DNA of 13,987 nt, from positions 1 through 13,987 of the forward strand of contig JAKIYU010000039.1 of the NCBI GenBank assembly GCA_022708385.1, read 5' to 3'. The notes under the pieces are model-generated. The model was not told the DNA's origin, made no database searches, and saw only the letters and a program-made list of their open reading frames with translations. A program made the translations under genes and the position numbers. Numbering within the stretch: position 1 is the stretch's first letter; the number at the start of each line of letters is the position of its first letter. The DNA is from Bacteroidota bacterium (GTDB lineage: Bacteria; Bacteroidota; Bacteroidia; Bacteroidales; PXBB01). Positions 1 through 8,137 of this stretch are shown piece after piece.

Positions 1-817
1 AGAGGTGCCAGGGCAACAGGACCAGTAAAAGCACAAGGACGTACACCGAAAGGTTCGCCATGTTTTGTTTTAAATTTTGCCGGAACAGCGCAAATATAAG
101 ATATATACCTATAAATCCAACGACTAAAATCATTGTAGCGTGAAAAAGAAGGCTTAGACCGAGTATAAAAGCTGATAAGGCCGCTGAAAAGGCTGTTTTT
201 TTATGGAAGAAATGCTCAGTAGCATAAATAAAAGCTGTGATAAAGAAAACAGTGAAAGCCTGCCCTGGCAGAAATATGTTGGCCATGGAATAATTGCCGG
301 CCATAAAAACCACGGCGCTTAACAGTCCGGCCAAAAACCCTTTCGTTTTCAATAGCTTATACCCGAACAGGGGCAGGGAGGCGGCTGCCATGCACAGCAG
401 CAGCAACTGCAGGATAACGATGGCGCTGGGGTGTATGCCGGTGACTTTGTACACAAGGCCGAGCACAAGCGGGTAGAGGGGTGGGCGGTGTATGTTGGGG
501 ATGCCTTTCAGCAATTCCTGCTTCTCGAAAGTGCCGGCTTCTACCTGCCCGAACTTATACACTTCCGGCTTTTCGTAAAGCCCGGCTATGTGAAACCCAT
601 GACCCGTGGCGAAGTTTACGGCAATAGCCTGGTAATCCCACTCGTCGCTGCCGTACTGCACATCCACCCTGTCGCTGAGGTTTACTTTATAAAGGAAAAC
701 CGCAAACAGTACGCATAGCAGTATGCCCGCCGTCCAAAGCCGGTGCCTTCCCTGCGCCAACCATGCCGCAACGAGAACGCTTAAACTGCCGGTATTGAGG
801 GCTTTACTTTGCATCAT
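1..817 (-). CDS. GT-C family glycosyltransferase (PMT/ArnT-like), partial, C-terminus beyond the window
   Basis: The minus strand reads open from tandem ATG codons at 817 and 814 to the left edge, giving about 272 residues of a polytopic membrane protein. After a hydrophobic helix at about residues 27-43 comes the loop motif GSDEWDYQAIA (56-66), whose acidic pair matches the catalytic-loop signature of GT-C enzymes. IHRPPLYPLVLG (109-120) is the RPPLYP-type motif common in PMT_2/ArnT-like proteins. At least four more hydrophobic stretches follow. Such enzymes transfer sugars from polyprenyl-phosphate donors to lipids or proteins on the periplasmic face of the inner membrane. The start overlaps the end of the upstream SGNH gene by 14 bases, so the two are probably co-transcribed and translationally coupled. 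Donor and acceptor cannot be read from the sequence. The family call is fairly sure; the exact substrate is unknown. Confidence 0.8.
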   Translation of the reverse strand, partial: MMQSKALNTGSLSVLVAAWLAQGRHRLWTAGILLCVLFAVFLYKVNLSDRVDVQYGSDEWDYQAIAVNFATGHGFHIAGLYEKPEVYKFGQVEAGTFEKQELLKGIPNIHRPPLYPLVLGLVYKVTGIHPSAIVILQLLLLCMAAASLPLFGYKLLKTKGFLAGLLSAVVFMAGNYSMANIFLPGQAFTVFFITAFIYATEHFFHKKTAFSAALSAFILGLSLLFHATMILVVGFIGIYLIFALFRQNLKQNMANLSVYVLVLLLVLLPWHL

Positions 818-2600
818 TCGGTTCGAAAAAAGAATGTTGGTTTAAATATTCAAAAACACCATCGGCAAATAATTTATACCCTCTGCTGTTGTGGTGCTTG
901 TCCAAAGGCCAGTAATAGAAGCGGGCGCTGTCGGTGGAACAGATGTTTGTTTTTCTGAAATAGTCGAGAACATCGACTACGGTTAAGGTGGTGTCGTTTT
1001 TAAAGGTTTTATCAAAATCATCGTTGATGTATTTGTTGCGGACTGTTTCGATATACTGGGGATGCAGAACTATAACCGGTGTGAAGTGATTGCTTTTTCC
1101 CAGGCTGTCCGTTTTGCAGGCTACATCATGCAGGGCGTTCAGGGCCTTCGATGTTCTTTCCTTTAGGGTGGACACTTTTATAAAATGCTTGTCGTAGCCA
1201 AGTACGTCGTGAATAAAAAGGCGGCTGATATAACTGTAGGCGTACAGCCATTCCCACGTGGGGGGCGTGTTGTAAACCACCGAATCGCCCGCCCTGAAGC
1301 GCTCGAAACCGTTGCGGTAGAAATAATCGCTGATATCGGTGGTGTTGATGGTAAACAACACCAGGTCGGGATGGTATTTCAGGAGTTTATCCTTTAGTAG
1401 CATGTAAGCAAAAAACGGGTCACTGCCGCTGATACCTGCGTTAAAAAATTCGAATGTTCTTTCAGGATAGTTTTCTTTAACCATGTGGCTGAGATGGCTT
1501 ATCCAAGTGGAATCGGCGGGGGCGCCTTCGCCCTCGGTAAAGGAATCACCTAAGGCTATAACCCTGAACACCCCGCTGTCTTTTTCTACCTTATGTTCGG
1601 CATCAGGCAGACCTTCGCTATTAAAACGCCGGTAAAAGGTAAACTCTTTTTTATTAAGCACCAGGCAGGCGCTGTCTTTTGACACCATGTATTTATTCGA
1701 GGGTGGGGTGAAATTGCATTGGGAATAGTATCCAAAGACATCTTCCGAATAAGTTGACGGAATACCCAGCAATCGGAGGGAAAGCTCAACAAGTATGAGC
1801 GTAAAGAAAAATGAGCCGTACATAAGCCGTAATTTCTGTTTGTAAGCACGCGTGGTGCCCCAGAAAATAAAAAATGCTTCAAAGAGCAAATGAAGTATAA
1901 AAAAAACATAAACGAGAAAAAGCAGGGCGTCAACCCAACCAATACCCTCCGCCCCATAGGTCCTGAAGCGGACAAATTCGGTATATACGCCCCACAGGAG
2001 CATACAGTAAAGCAGGATAAGAATAACTATGGCACTGCGTTTTAATGAGGGCAATACGATCATAGTGCCCCGCCAGCACCTGCGCAAAAAGAGGATGGTA
2101 CCTGCCAATAGCAGGACGCCTGCGCAAATTAAAGTAATACGCCACCGGAACACAGACATGAAAGAGCCGATAAAACTTTTATCACTTAATGAAGGCGGCA
2201 GCCTGAAAGTCATATAGGCCCCCTTTTTATCCGTCAGCAACCAGGTACTCAGCAACTCATCCCTGCCGTAATAGTGGTTTTCGCCTCCTGTGTTGAGCGT
2301 CAGTATCATGCGGTTGGTGAGCAACGCCGTGTCAATGGTCAGGACAATATCTTTAAGAAAGACATAGCCGGTTGACCAGTTTTTGTTTTTAATATTATAG
2401 GGGTAATGATATACCTTTCCGTAAGGGGTAATTCCCCTGACAACAGAAGTGCTGTCGGGCACAGAAAATGTTTTTATGCTGATACACACCGGCCTGTAAA
2501 ACCGCAGTCGTGTGTAAAAAAGCAGGTAATGCAGCAACAGCGCCGCGAATAATAAAAACAACATTATGGCAAGCCACTTTTTGAAACGCATAAAACCCAT
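804..2600 (-). CDS. Polytopic membrane protein with C-terminal SGNH/GDSL-type hydrolase domain
   Basis: About 598 residues from ATG at 2600; a TTG at 2615 (adds five residues, 603) or an ATG at 2591 are alternatives. Numbering here is from the TTG. A membrane helix at about 14-34 is followed by a soluble segment (35-150), then roughly four helices between 159 and 283. The C-terminal 300 residues form an SGNH fold. VIALGDSFTEG (352-362) holds the nucleophile S358, NAGISG (392-397) is block II, FTINTTD (421-427) occupies the block III position with an atypical N-T-T-D, and LDKHHN (571-576) supplies the D572/H575 pair of the DxxH block. In this family such domains often act as O-acyl esterases or acyltransferases on envelope glycans. 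Overlap with the downstream GT-C gene supports a role in surface-glycan modification. Substrate unknown. Confidence 0.8.
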   Translation of the reverse strand: MGFMRFKKWLAIMLFLLFAALLLHYLLFYTRLRFYRPVCISIKTFSVPDSTSVVRGITPYGKVYHYPYNIKNKNWSTGYVFLKDIVLTIDTALLTNRMILTLNTGGENHYYGRDELLSTWLLTDKKGAYMTFRLPPSLSDKSFIGSFMSVFRWRITLICAGVLLLAGTILFLRRCWRGTMIVLPSLKRSAIVILILLYCMLLWGVYTEFVRFRTYGAEGIGWVDALLFLVYVFFILHLLFEAFFIFWGTTRAYKQKLRLMYGSFFFTLILVELSLRLLGIPSTYSEDVFGYYSQCNFTPPSNKYMVSKDSACLVLNKKEFTFYRRFNSEGLPDAEHKVEKDSGVFRVIALGDSFTEGEGAPADSTWISHLSHMVKENYPERTFEFFNAGISGSDPFFAYMLLKDKLLKYHPDLVLFTINTTDISDYFYRNGFERFRAGDSVVYNTPPTWEWLYAYSYISRLFIHDVLGYDKHFIKVSTLKERTSKALNALHDVACKTDSLGKSNHFTPVIVLHPQYIETVRNKYINDDFDKTFKNDTTLTVVDVLDYFRKTNICSTDSARFYYWPLDKHHNSRGYKLFADGVFEYLNQHSFFEPNDAK

Positions 2601-2612
2601 TAAAACGAAATA

Positions 2613-2620
2613 CAAAAATA
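2613..2620 (-). promoter_or_regulatory. Candidate Bacteroidota -7 box for the SGNH gene
   Basis: On the minus strand TATTTTTG matches the TAnnTTTG consensus exactly and lies 12 bases upstream of the ATG at 2600. A convincing TTTG -33 element about 20 bases further upstream was not seen, only T-rich sequence. If used, the transcript would have a very short leader, which argues against the TTG start at 2615. Confidence 0.35.
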
Positions 2621-2748
2621 GGGAGGATTTCAGTGTTAACCGATAAAAAAATCGATGTTTAAAGAATCCCGTTAAAAAGAGGAGGTAAAGAGGCTATATC
2701 AAAAGTAAAAATTTCTAATTTTTTCCCGTCCACACCCTTAAATTCTCT

Positions 2749-2766
2749 TCCCGATTGCTATCGGGA
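2749..2766. repeat. Short hairpin, REP-like
   Basis: TCCCGAT, loop TGCT, ATCGGGA forms a perfect 7-bp stem, extendable by two or three pairs with G-T wobbles. Short GC hairpins of this kind are common between genes in Bacteroidota; no T-run follows it. Confidence 0.5.
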
Positions 2767-2769
2767 GGG

Positions 2770-2823
2770 ATTGCCCTCCTTATTGTGCGGTGGGAAGCCA
2801 CCTTTAGGGGGTCTTGGGGCAAT
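2770..2823. other. Compact potentially structured segment
   Basis: The outer arms ATTGCCC (2770-2776) and GGGCAAT (2817-2823) are perfect complements. Between them lies a hairpin of GGTGG, loop GAAG, CCACC (2789-2802). The result is a two-level stem within 54 bases, either a small RNA structure or a decayed palindromic repeat. Confidence 0.3.
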
Positions 2824-2888
2824 GATGGCCAAATAACGAAATTTATATTTTGTTGCGTAATTTTACAAAATCTGCTTGCAGTGCGATG

Positions 2889-2921
2889 CCCTGAGCCCCG
2901 AAAGCTTTCGGGGCCGAAGGG
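2889..2921. repeat. REP-like palindrome with 20-bp perfect core
   Basis: The core at 2895-2914 is a perfect 20-bp palindrome centred on AAGCTT with GCCCCG/CGGGGC ends. Outside it CCCT (2889-2892) pairs with AGGG (2918-2921) across a small asymmetric loop. The flanking text (CCCTGAG before; CGAAGGGAGCC and TAGTCGAAC after) resembles dispersed extragenic palindromes I recall from many Bacteroidota genomes. Confidence 0.55.
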
Positions 2922-2990
2922 AGCCTAGTCGAACTATGACAAAACCTTGTATAAAAGCAAATGGTTTTTTCCGGAAGTTGTGTAAGATGA

Positions 2991-3020
2991 TTTAAAACAA
3001 CAAAATTTTGGTTAATTTTG
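2991..3020 (+). promoter_or_regulatory. pgi promoter
   Basis: TAATTTTG at 3013-3020 is a perfect TAnnTTTG -7 box, preceded after 18 bases by TTTA (2991-2994), one mismatch from the TTTG -33 element. Transcription would start near 3027, leaving a leader of about 15 bases before the ATG at 3043. Confidence 0.5.
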
Positions 3021-3042
3021 TTACAAACAAAATATTACAGTT

Positions 3043-4386
3043 ATGAACACCTTAAAAATTGACATTAGGCACACCCAAAACTGGGTGTCACAGGGCGAAA
3101 TTGAAAGTTATGCACAGGCCTTCGCCGATGCCGCCTCGAAAGTATATAGCAAAACCGGCGCGGGTAGCGATTTTCTGGGGTGGGTAAACCTGCCGCTCGA
3201 AGCCGAAGAAAGCATAATTAAAAGCATAGAAGAAGATGTATTGAAACTGAAAAATAAAATAGAGGTTTTTGTGGTTATCGGCATTGGCGGCTCATACCTG
3301 GGTACCCGTGCAATAGTGGATGCCCTTAGCAACGAGTTTGCCCTCAGGGCAGGTCATAAACCTCAGATTATTTACGCCGGCCACAACCTGAGCCAGGATT
3401 ACCATGCCCGCCTGCTGAAATACCTCGGCAACAAAGAATATGCGGTGGCCGTTATTTCCAAATCGGGCACCACCACCGAGCCGGCAGTGGCTTTTCGCTT
3501 GTTGAAAACGCATCTCGAAAATAAATACGGAAAACAAGCTGCACAGCAACGTATCTTTGCTGTTACCGACAAGGCAAAAGGTGCACTCAAAGGGCTGGCC
3601 GATAAGGAAGGTTACAAATCGTACATCATACCCGACGATGTGGGCGGGCGCTATTCCGTGCTTACACCTGTAGGCCTGTTGCCCATTGCCATGGCAGGCT
3701 TTAACATACGTGAGCTGCTCAGGGGGGCTGCCGATATGGCGCAATGGGTTGCCGCCGAAAAGGACATAAACAAGAACCCTGCGGCTCTGTATGCCATAGT
3801 GCGGAATATCTTATATGCTAAAGGCAAAACAACCGAAATTCTGGCCTCTTATGAGCCGCAGCTCAACTACCTTACCGAATGGTGGAAACAACTCTATGGC
3901 GAAAGCGAGGGCAAAGAGCACAAAGGTATTTTCCCTGCGGGTGTTACCTTTACCTCCGACCTGCACAGCATGGGACAGTACATTCAGGAAGGCGGGCGCC
4001 ATCTTTTCGAAACCACGCTTGGCATAGCAGTTCCGGGTGAACCACTGCAGGTGCCCTTCGACCCCGAAAATACCGACGGGCTGAATTTCATTGCAGGAAA
4101 AGACCTCGACCACATCAATAAAATGGCTGCCCTGGGCACCCGCCTGGCCCATGTCGATGGGGGTGTGCCGAATATCAGCATCACGCTCGAAAGGCTCGAT
4201 GAGTATAATCTGGGACAACTCATCTATTTCTTCGAAATAGCCTGTGCCTTCAGCGGTTACATGCTGGGTGTCAATCCCTTCGACCAGCCGGGGGTGGAGG
4301 CCTACAAGAAAAACATGTTTGCCCTGCTCGGCAAGCCCGGCTACGAAAGCGAAACGGAAAGGCTCAGGAAATTAATGAAAGCATAA
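3043..4386 (+). CDS. pgi: Glucose-6-phosphate isomerase
   Basis: This cytoplasmic enzyme interconverts glucose 6-phosphate and fructose 6-phosphate in glycolysis and gluconeogenesis. The 447-residue length fits the short bacterial PGI class. Visible motifs in order are GIGGSYLG (80-87), SKSGTTTEP (139-147) for phosphate binding, PGI signature 1 as DVGGRYSVLTPV (199-210), YGESEGKEHKG (285-295), QEGGRH (315-320) with the conserved active-site glutamate and histidine region, and PGI signature 2 as NPFDQPGVEAYK (411-422), ending in the catalytic lysine. All key positions are present and the frame is intact. The start is the first ATG after the TAnnTTTG promoter, with an A-rich leader and no Shine-Dalgarno sequence. 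It appears monocistronic, with divergent and unrelated neighbours. The identification is secure. Confidence 0.98.
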   Translation: MNTLKIDIRHTQNWVSQGEIESYAQAFADAASKVYSKTGAGSDFLGWVNLPLEAEESIIKSIEEDVLKLKNKIEVFVVIGIGGSYLGTRAIVDALSNEFALRAGHKPQIIYAGHNLSQDYHARLLKYLGNKEYAVAVISKSGTTTEPAVAFRLLKTHLENKYGKQAAQQRIFAVTDKAKGALKGLADKEGYKSYIIPDDVGGRYSVLTPVGLLPIAMAGFNIRELLRGAADMAQWVAAEKDINKNPAALYAIVRNILYAKGKTTEILASYEPQLNYLTEWWKQLYGESEGKEHKGIFPAGVTFTSDLHSMGQYIQEGGRHLFETTLGIAVPGEPLQVPFDPENTDGLNFIAGKDLDHINKMAALGTRLAHVDGGVPNISITLERLDEYNLGQLIYFFEIACAFSGYMLGVNPFDQPGVEAYKKNMFALLGKPGYESETERLRKLMKA

Positions 4387-4530
4387 AAAGCATAAAATAT
4401 TTTCTGCCTTTTTTACAGTCGATTTTAGAAATCAAGATTCATCAAATATAATTTGTTATTTACAAAAGATATTTATATATTTGCCGTTACGACATCTAAA
4501 TCTATTATAAATATATAATTATGTTTAGTT
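4387..4530 (+). promoter_or_regulatory. Intergenic region with canonical promoter of the T9SS surface-protein gene
   Basis: TTTG (4452-4455), 20 bases, then TATATTTG (4476-4483) matches the Bacteroidota TTTG-N19-21-TAnnTTTG promoter at every specified base. Transcription would begin near 4490, giving a leader of about 40 bases of nearly pure A/T. No terminator hairpin for pgi is seen; only a direct repeat of AGCATAAA at 4380-4397. Confidence 0.65.
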
Positions 4531-6951
4531 ATGTTTAGAATAATATCAGGCGTATCTATTGCAATTCTGTTGCTGACCCCCTCTTTCAATCAAGCCCAGA
4601 TAAAAACGAAGGAGGCACAAACCTTAAAGGAAACAGACATCGTACTAACGGAAATACCTGTCCGATACTTACAACATCCCGAGTACGGAAAAACCAGACT
4701 GGCTAATCCTCAAATGCAAAACAGTATCGAATTGATTCATGAGCGAACGGTTGACAGCCGTTTATTTAAAAATCCCGATGGCTCTTTTACCATAGTAAAA
4801 TCAGGCGAACCCATGCACTACAAGGATGCAGAAGGCTGGTGGCGCACTATTGAAGTGGCATTTGAAAACGACTCAGTAAATACAAGCCTATTTTATCTTA
4901 ACAAACAACCTAACCCAATTTCTTTCGATGCCAAAACAGCTCAGATAAAAATGCAGTTAGATGAGTCGCACAACTGTCTGGAATACGGAAATGATTTGTC
5001 TTTCATTCAAATGGCACAAAATGGTGAGATTATTTCCATGCAAAATATTAATAACATAATGGGAAATGTTGATAAAAATAATGCTAAAGCTGAAATTATC
5101 AACCTTTTTGGTGGCATTAACATGAATATTGATTTTGATTTAAACAGGGTCAAATCTAATTACGCCATATCCTCTTCCTCTCTTATTGACTCAAATGCCA
5201 AATGGGTAAGCATACGCGAAACTGTTAAACTGCCTGCGGGATGGACACTTGAGTACAATACTGATAATGGTACAATGACAGATGGAAACTGGCAAGGAGA
5301 AGTTCTTATAAAAAACAATACAGGAGAAATTAAAGGAAGATTTATAGAACCCGTTTATTTTGATTCAGATTCAGACAGAAACACAAACCATATTATGGGC
5401 TCTTATAGAGTTGAACACGTTAATAGAGACACTTACTTTTTGTATCTGATGGTGCCTGCCTCATGGCTCCTAGCTCCTGAAAGGATTTACCCTGTAACTT
5501 TAGACCCTATTGCTACTAATGATGACCCTACAATTATAGCCTCCTGCTTTTATCCTACATACCAATCGAGCACCCTGGGTGTTGCCGTGCCTACAGGCGC
5601 TCAAATTACAAACTCCTATTTACTCTGGGAATTTACGGCTGTTAATAATGGCGCTTTGATAGAAGACCAGAGGTCTTATGTTACCGGCATAAATGGCTCT
5701 ACCGTAGTTTATTACGGATATGGAACTTCAGCCGGCACCAATCAATACACCTCAAATTCTTCAATCGGCAATGGCACCGCTACGGGCACTGCCACATACA
5801 CCTTTTTTTCATCAAGGGTTTGGGGGGGAAGTGCCTGTGATAATGTTTATAATTATTTAAACAGAAGGAGGGTGGAAGTAACATATTATCAACTTATTAA
5901 CAACAATGTTATTGGCGACGCGCAAACTATTTGCATTGGCGATGTCCCTGCTATGCTTACCGGCTCTACACCAACAGGTGGCAATGGGTCTTATAATTAC
6001 ACATGGATACAAAGCACAAATGGGGGGCAGACATGGGAAAATGTACCCCCGCCGGGTACCGGCATCAATTATTCGCCGGGCAATGTTACTACCACCACTT
6101 GCTATAAAAGGATAGTACAATCAGATACTTTAATAAGCGAATCGAATATTATTTGTATTACTATTCAAACTGCAATTAATCCCGGAACTATATCTAATAA
6201 TCAAAGCATTTGCTATAACACCGCTCCCTCATTATTTACCGGTACAGCTGCCGGTTGCGGAACCCCACCCTACATTTACCAGTGGCAGATACAACCCGCA
6301 TGTTCGGGAGCATGGTCGGATATTATAGGAGCAACTAACGACACCTATATACACCCCACCCCGCTTACACAAACAACATGCTACAGGCGTGTAGTAACAG
6401 CAGGCACACAAAGCGGAAACTCAAATACAATTACAGTTTTTGTCAATCCTTTACCGGTAGTTACTTTCAGCGGTTTACAAAGTTTTTATTGTATTACCCA
6501 AACATCTCCTGTCACTTTAATTGGAACACCTGCCGGAGGAACTTTTTCAGGGCAGGGCATGATCGGAAACACTTTCACGCCTTCAATAGCCGGTATAGGC
6601 ATTCATCCTATAACATATAGCTACACAGATGTCAATAACTGTTCAGATTCAAGCACAATTTCTGTAACTGTTGACCCTTGTACAGGCGTTGAAATCATAC
6701 ACAACGAAGATGTTCTGATATATCCCAATCCCGCTTCCAATTTACTTTTTATCGAAACAAATACCCATACCGATGCCTGTGTCATATCTATATACGATAT
6801 ACGTGGACTTCTGCTTAAGAAATTAAAGAATACAGGGTCAAAATCTCAAATTAATATTTCTGACTTAGCAGCAGGGATGTATTATATCCGCATCGAAACA
6901 CGTAGAAACATAACAAATAAAATATTTGTAAAAAATTACTCCTCTTTATAA
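4531..6951 (+). CDS. T9SS-exported modular surface protein (Ig/PKD-like repeats, type A sorting domain)
   Basis: 806 residues. Residues 1-23 form a Sec signal peptide ending in NQAQ. The N-terminal part (about 40-330) contains DGSFTIVKSGEPMHYKDA (83-100), AEGWWRTIEVAF (100-111) and ERIYPVTLDPI (317-327), resembling the N-terminal region of WapA/DNRLRE-type cell-surface proteins. A 330-450 segment follows. Then come two cysteine-paired repeats, AQTICIGDVPAMLTGSTP (464-481) and NQSICYNTAPSLFTGTA (557-573), each followed by a YxWxI-type strand as in SprB/Ig-like modules. A third PKD-like module spans 640-716. The end, VLIYPNPASNLLFIE through AGMYYIRIET to KIFV (728-800), is a type A T9SS C-terminal signal (TIGR04183-like). 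The protein should cross the outer membrane by T9SS and be anchored or released. Its ligand is unknown. It converges on the lipoprotein gene with a 16-base overlap. Confidence 0.88.
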   Translation: MFRIISGVSIAILLLTPSFNQAQIKTKEAQTLKETDIVLTEIPVRYLQHPEYGKTRLANPQMQNSIELIHERTVDSRLFKNPDGSFTIVKSGEPMHYKDAEGWWRTIEVAFENDSVNTSLFYLNKQPNPISFDAKTAQIKMQLDESHNCLEYGNDLSFIQMAQNGEIISMQNINNIMGNVDKNNAKAEIINLFGGINMNIDFDLNRVKSNYAISSSSLIDSNAKWVSIRETVKLPAGWTLEYNTDNGTMTDGNWQGEVLIKNNTGEIKGRFIEPVYFDSDSDRNTNHIMGSYRVEHVNRDTYFLYLMVPASWLLAPERIYPVTLDPIATNDDPTIIASCFYPTYQSSTLGVAVPTGAQITNSYLLWEFTAVNNGALIEDQRSYVTGINGSTVVYYGYGTSAGTNQYTSNSSIGNGTATGTATYTFFSSRVWGGSACDNVYNYLNRRRVEVTYYQLINNNVIGDAQTICIGDVPAMLTGSTPTGGNGSYNYTWIQSTNGGQTWENVPPPGTGINYSPGNVTTTTCYKRIVQSDTLISESNIICITIQTAINPGTISNNQSICYNTAPSLFTGTAAGCGTPPYIYQWQIQPACSGAWSDIIGATNDTYIHPTPLTQTTCYRRVVTAGTQSGNSNTITVFVNPLPVVTFSGLQSFYCITQTSPVTLIGTPAGGTFSGQGMIGNTFTPSIAGIGIHPITYSYTDVNNCSDSSTISVTVDPCTGVEIIHNEDVLIYPNPASNLLFIETNTHTDACVISIYDIRGLLLKKLKNTGSKSQINISDLAAGMYYIRIETRRNITNKIFVKNYSSL

Positions 6952-7613
6952 ATATCAAACGCTTCAAATTTAACTTTGCCAAAAACCTTAGTGGTCTTTA
7001 TATTACGTTCCACTTTTTCCGGCTCGTAAATATATAAGTTTTCCGCACCATCCTTGTGTAAAAGCCATTCCTTTTCCTGTTTTGAATATTTGTAAGTGAT
7101 TATGCAGGTCCAGCGCCAGGCGCTGCCGCCGTAATGTTCAACGGAAAAAATAACCGTCTTTGATGGTAATGCCCTCGTAGGAGTCACCCCAAACGCCGCC
7201 ACAGTCGATACACAACACGGTGTTGTCATTCCGTCGGGCCAGCTCAAGCGCATTATCTGCGTTCCGTAACAGTATTAATAACGGTCTTATCTCTGCCTCA
7301 TCCTTTGCTGACAGCAATCGTTCTTCTTTGTGTTTAAGCACAAGAATCATGTCGGAACGACCGTCAAGGTTCAGTTTGCCAATGGCCGAATCGAGTACAG
7401 TGTAATTGGCAGGGATAAATTTTTTAGGGCGTCAGGAATAATGACGGGCTCATCTGTGGTTGAACCTGGCGCAGGCTGCCTGTTGCTTACATGTTTTGTA
7501 TCCCGGTTTGTGGGCTTTTCGTAATCTTTTTTCCATGGCCGTTTACAGGAAAATAACAACACACAGAATACGGCGGTAATAAATATTATACGTTTTGTTA
7601 TCCTGTCAGACAT
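6936..7613 (-). pseudogene. Lipoprotein gene with two compensating frame breaks
   Basis: Three minus-strand pieces join into one protein. Piece 1 (from ATG at 7613) is a lipoprotein start, with a hydrophobic stretch ending in LLFSC, then a linker ending IIPDALK. Piece 2 (roughly 7425-7140) reads FIPANYTVLDSAIGKLN and then LDGRSDMILVLK, with IDCGGVWGD and GITIKDGYF. Piece 3 (7150-6936) reads SVEHYGGSAWRWTC and onward to FDIYKEE. The first break is in an A6 run (minus strand, about 7421-7426), where -1 restores the frame. The second is in a T6 run (about 7145-7150), where dropping one T restores it. The reconstructed product is about 225 residues, envelope-anchored, function unknown. Its start overlaps the zinc-ribbon gene's stop by 8 bases. 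Both breaks lie in homopolymers, so sequencing error, decay, or for the first site (A AAA AAT) ribosomal slippage are all possible. Confidence 0.7.
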
Positions 7614-7971
7614 TGTTTTCTTTGTCGTTGCGTATCAGCAGGTACCAGTCGTTGTCGAGGGCCAGGTAGCCGTAATCGTAACAAAACACATAGCGGGCGT
7701 TTTCCTTGGTGACGTAGGTATGTGTGTGATATTTGAAATCATAACCTTTGGTCAACAGTTTATCTTTGTGGGCTTTTGTTTTGCCGCCGGGGTTCAGGGC
7801 TGCAAGGATTTTTCGGTTTTTCTTTAATATCGCGTTAATGTGTTTTATAAGATGGTCGTCGCCCGAGCGCATCTTATTGTTATAGGCATTGCGGCACTGG
7901 TCGTCGCAGAATTTTTTATCCGACCGCCCCAGAATTTCTTCGCCGCATTCAAGGCAAACCCGTTTTTCCAT
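7606..7971 (-). CDS. Small zinc-ribbon protein (DUF2116-like)
   Basis: 121 residues beginning MEKRVCLECGEEI. The N-terminus holds a four-cysteine zinc-binding pattern, C6-x2-C9-x12-C22-x3-C26 (CLECGEE through KKFCDDQCRNAYN), typical of DUF2116-like zinc ribbons in Bacteroidota. After it come a basic helix (about 40-70, many K/H/N) and a C-terminal part with YVFCYDYGYLALDNDWYLL, which looks like a short beta region. It has no membrane segment and is probably cytoplasmic; a nucleic-acid or protein-binding role is plausible but unproven. Its last codons overlap the ATG of the downstream lipoprotein by 8 bases (AATGTCTGA), so the two are translationally coupled. The neighbours give no pathway clue. 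Confidence 0.75.
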   Translation of the reverse strand: MEKRVCLECGEEILGRSDKKFCDDQCRNAYNNKMRSGDDHLIKHINAILKKNRKILAALNPGGKTKAHKDKLLTKGYDFKYHTHTYVTKENARYVFCYDYGYLALDNDWYLLIRNDKENNV

Positions 7972-7999
7972 GTTTTTATTGTATTGAAATAATATTTTT

Positions 8000-8007
8000 C
8001 AAACTTA
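8000..8007 (-). promoter_or_regulatory. Candidate -7 box for the zinc-ribbon/lipoprotein pair
   Basis: TAAGTTTG on the minus strand matches TAnnTTTG and lies 28 bases upstream of the ATG at 7971. TTTG copies at 8027-8024 (16-base gap) and 8033-8030 (22-base gap) flank the ideal spacing without matching it. Confidence 0.4.
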
Positions 8008-8041
8008 CTAAATATTTATAATTCAAACACAAAAAAGTTTT

Positions 8042-8068
8042 TAAACGTTTATAAACGGATATTAAACG
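8042..8068. repeat. Three TAAACG direct repeats at helical spacing
   Basis: TAAACG occurs at 8042, 8052 and 8063, steps of 10 and 11 bases, so the copies lie on one face of the helix. They sit between the divergent zinc-ribbon and S23 genes, just upstream of the zinc-ribbon promoter. A repressor or activator site is possible. Confidence 0.3.
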
Positions 8069-8137
8069 TAAGTAACTGCTTAAAATCCGACTGGGGTATG
8101 CGGGAGGGGGGAACTTTGCCGAGAAAATTCGGGTGAA

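Larger units (their letters stand above)
2621..3042. other. Divergent intergenic region with hairpins and the pgi promoter
   Basis: This 420-base gap separates the divergent SGNH and pgi genes and holds no credible ORF. It contains a short hairpin near 2745-2770, a compact paired segment at 2770-2823, a large REP-like palindrome at 2889-2921, and the pgi promoter near 3013. Because both neighbours read outward, the hairpins are not their terminators. Confidence 0.7.

Noticed and set aside
431..718. 95-codon plus-strand ORF
   Set aside because: It lies antisense to the continuous GT-C glycosyltransferase frame, which has clear family motifs.
4380..4420. Terminator after pgi
   Set aside because: Only a direct AGCATAAA repeat and a later T-run; no stem can be drawn.
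7606..7971. Transposase or integrase zinc finger
   Set aside because: The four-cysteine ribbon is not followed by any catalytic DDE, HUH or tyrosine-recombinase motif.
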